From: Dermacentor variabilis
Lineage: Eukaryota > Arthropoda > Arachnida > Ixodida > Ixodidae
DNA length: 64,000 bases
Assembly (NCBI RefSeq): GCF_050947875.1
Contig: NC_134577.1
Location: 71,985,139-72,049,138 of the forward strand
Direction: 5' to 3'
A program made the translations under genes and the position numbers. Positions within the stretch are counted from its first letter, which is position 1, and each line of letters begins with the position of its first letter. This document shows, piece after piece, positions 62,866 through 64,000 of the stretch. The notes under the pieces were generated by a model. The model worked only from the letters and a program-made list of their open reading frames with translations. It ran no database searches and was not told where the DNA came from.

Positions 62866-63906
62866 GGAAATGCTCCAATTGGCGCCTAAGAGTTGCGCTC
62901 GGAGAAGAACCATAAGCCGAACAATTGATAGGGTAATAAGGAACACAACTTGCTGCTCAGGAAAGGACCGAGGAATTGGTGGTTTCGTGATAAAAGAGGA
63001 GAGTGTTGTCTGTTACGTGAAGGAATGGATGCCACAATCCCATTCCTATTCCGTTTACAGTGCATCTTGGCTCTCGAGATTTGCTGCGCGATTTTTGATG
63101 AGGCCGACGGGGTTTCTACAACCACATTCTGCAGGGTACCTGGTGCATAGGAATGGTACGGAAGATCCAGCTTGAAATCGAAACAAGGAAGATGACCTCA
63201 CTGTGCCAGTAGAGTCATTTTATTTATAGGCATCACTACGGATAAAGTGCTGCGAAACAGACTCCATGCTGTCGTGACATAGCTCTCGCATTTCCTGCAA
63301 TGCAAGCTTTGCGCGAGTTTCAAGAGCACGAGACGTGCCTTTTCAGAAAATACAGTGTCCGTGCCGAGGTTCGATCAATAGTGCATTTCAGCGTGTTCTG
63401 GTTTTCGTATTGTTTGCGTATCAGGGGCCTTTCATTCAAATTTATTCATTGTTTTCCGAGTCGACCTCGTAAAAAGAAACTGTGTAGGCGCTTGAGAAAC
63501 AGCGTTGCGAGGAATGAGTACGAAGACAGCACTAAAGTTATATATGCAGATATAATCACGGTCTATCACTGGTAAACACAAGATGACCGCGCAAGACAAA
63601 ATTTTATTGAGGGAAAAACCAACAAAAGAAAATAATGGCAGAAACCATCCCAGATGATTATACAAGTCAATGCGAAATCACTTCTGCCCATGTGCGGGCC
63701 ACAAGACCATCAGGAGGTTCAATCGGAACCAGAGGCGGCTGCAGGCGCTGGACAGCGCTCGAAATTCGTCTTAGAGAAAGCGCATTTCAAAGCACCAGTA
63801 CCGCAAGTGCCGGTCCTCCAATCCGCGCCGCTTGCTCTGGGCTGGCCAATCAAGGCCCGTTCGCTTGGCGTGCCGCTGTCCTTCGGCAGTGCGCAACATT
63901 TCTTGT
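62866..63906. other. No firm gene; weak RNase H-like peptide at about 62,960-63,060
   Basis: The plus-strand frame 62,681-63,175 contains SGKDRGIGGFVIKEESVVCY and VKEWMPQ, which loosely recalls the start of retroelement RNase H domains (TDAS--GIGGF---). There is no supporting RT or integrase next to it. Otherwise no motif. Confidence 0.25.
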
Positions 63907-63908
63907 TA

Positions 63909-64000
63909 CCCGCCGTGGTGGCTCAGTGGCTATGGTGTTGGGCTGCTGAGCACGGGGTCGCGGGATCGAATCCCGGCCACGGCGGCCGCATTTCGATGGG
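63909..64000 (+). mobile_element. Ruka-type SINE head, cut by the window end
   Basis: ACCCGCCGTGGTGGCTCAGT with perfect box A (TGGCTCAGTGG), GGTGTTGGGCTGCTGAGCAC, box B GGATCGAATCC and GCGGCCGCATTTCGATGGG at the edge. Both polymerase III boxes are in better shape than in any other copy here, so this is the youngest-looking copy. Its 3' end lies outside. Confidence 0.92.

Overview
The window reads as repeat-rich, gene-poor nuclear DNA of a hard tick (Ixodida, probably a metastriate genus such as Rhipicephalus, Dermacentor or Hyalomma). The basis is a tRNA-derived SINE of the type known as Ruka from Rhipicephalus (clear copies at 27.8, 32.0, 51.5 and 63.9 kb, plus older fragments), a second tRNA-derived SINE at 50.8-51.2 kb, LINE, hAT and Ty3/gypsy fossils whose protein motifs I know from tick genome assemblies, and long dinucleotide and trinucleotide arrays. 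No intact host gene, tRNA gene, rRNA gene, CRISPR array or operon is visible. Almost every long open frame is either a transposon fragment or chance.

Layout. 0-1.2 kb: minus-strand Ty3/gypsy RNase H and integrase fossil running off the left edge. 1.7-2.9 kb: two foldback elements and a perfect hairpin. 3.4-4.7 kb: two adjacent copies of an unusual family built from a tRNA-like head, ~65-bp tandem units and a shared tail; a third copy lies at 39.97-40.66 kb. 7.9-12.2 kb: nearly full-length but decayed minus-strand non-LTR retrotransposon with an SGNH-esterase-like ORF1, APE endonuclease and reverse transcriptase. 13.2-14.5 kb: minus-strand RTE-like LINE fragment. 19.7-21.0 kb: plus-strand LINE ORF1 remnant. 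21.8-22.7 kb: hAT transposase pseudogene of the GTF2IRD2/SCAND3 type. 24.9-35.9 kb: mostly featureless, but it holds the only convincing candidates for host exons (24.9, 26.3, 33.2, 34.4, 34.9 and 35.9 kb, plus strand), mixed with SINEs. 36.4-41.4 kb: microsatellites, SINE pieces, a ~100-bp minisatellite and the third composite element. 47.8 and 62.4 kb: two copies of a ~500-bp dispersed repeat. 48.9 kb: mariner transposase fragment. 50.7-51.7 kb: nested SINEs and microsatellites. 53.5-59.0 kb: a whole Ty3/gypsy element with both LTRs and gag-pol, heavily mutated. 59.75 kb: near-perfect foldback element. 61.0-61.4 kb: C-terminal end of another LINE reverse transcriptase. 63.9 kb: a SINE cut by the right edge.

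How it fits together: the autonomous elements are all broken (stops, frameshifts, lost catalytic residues), so none should be active from this locus. The SINEs depend on LINE enzymes supplied elsewhere; two of them still have clean target-site duplications. The best lead for unannotated host biology is the pair of phase-compatible exon candidates at 26,270-26,377 and 33,219-33,367. The best leads for new repeat biology are the composite tRNA-head plus tandem-unit family and the foldback family ending in a common ACCAACTAGC tail.
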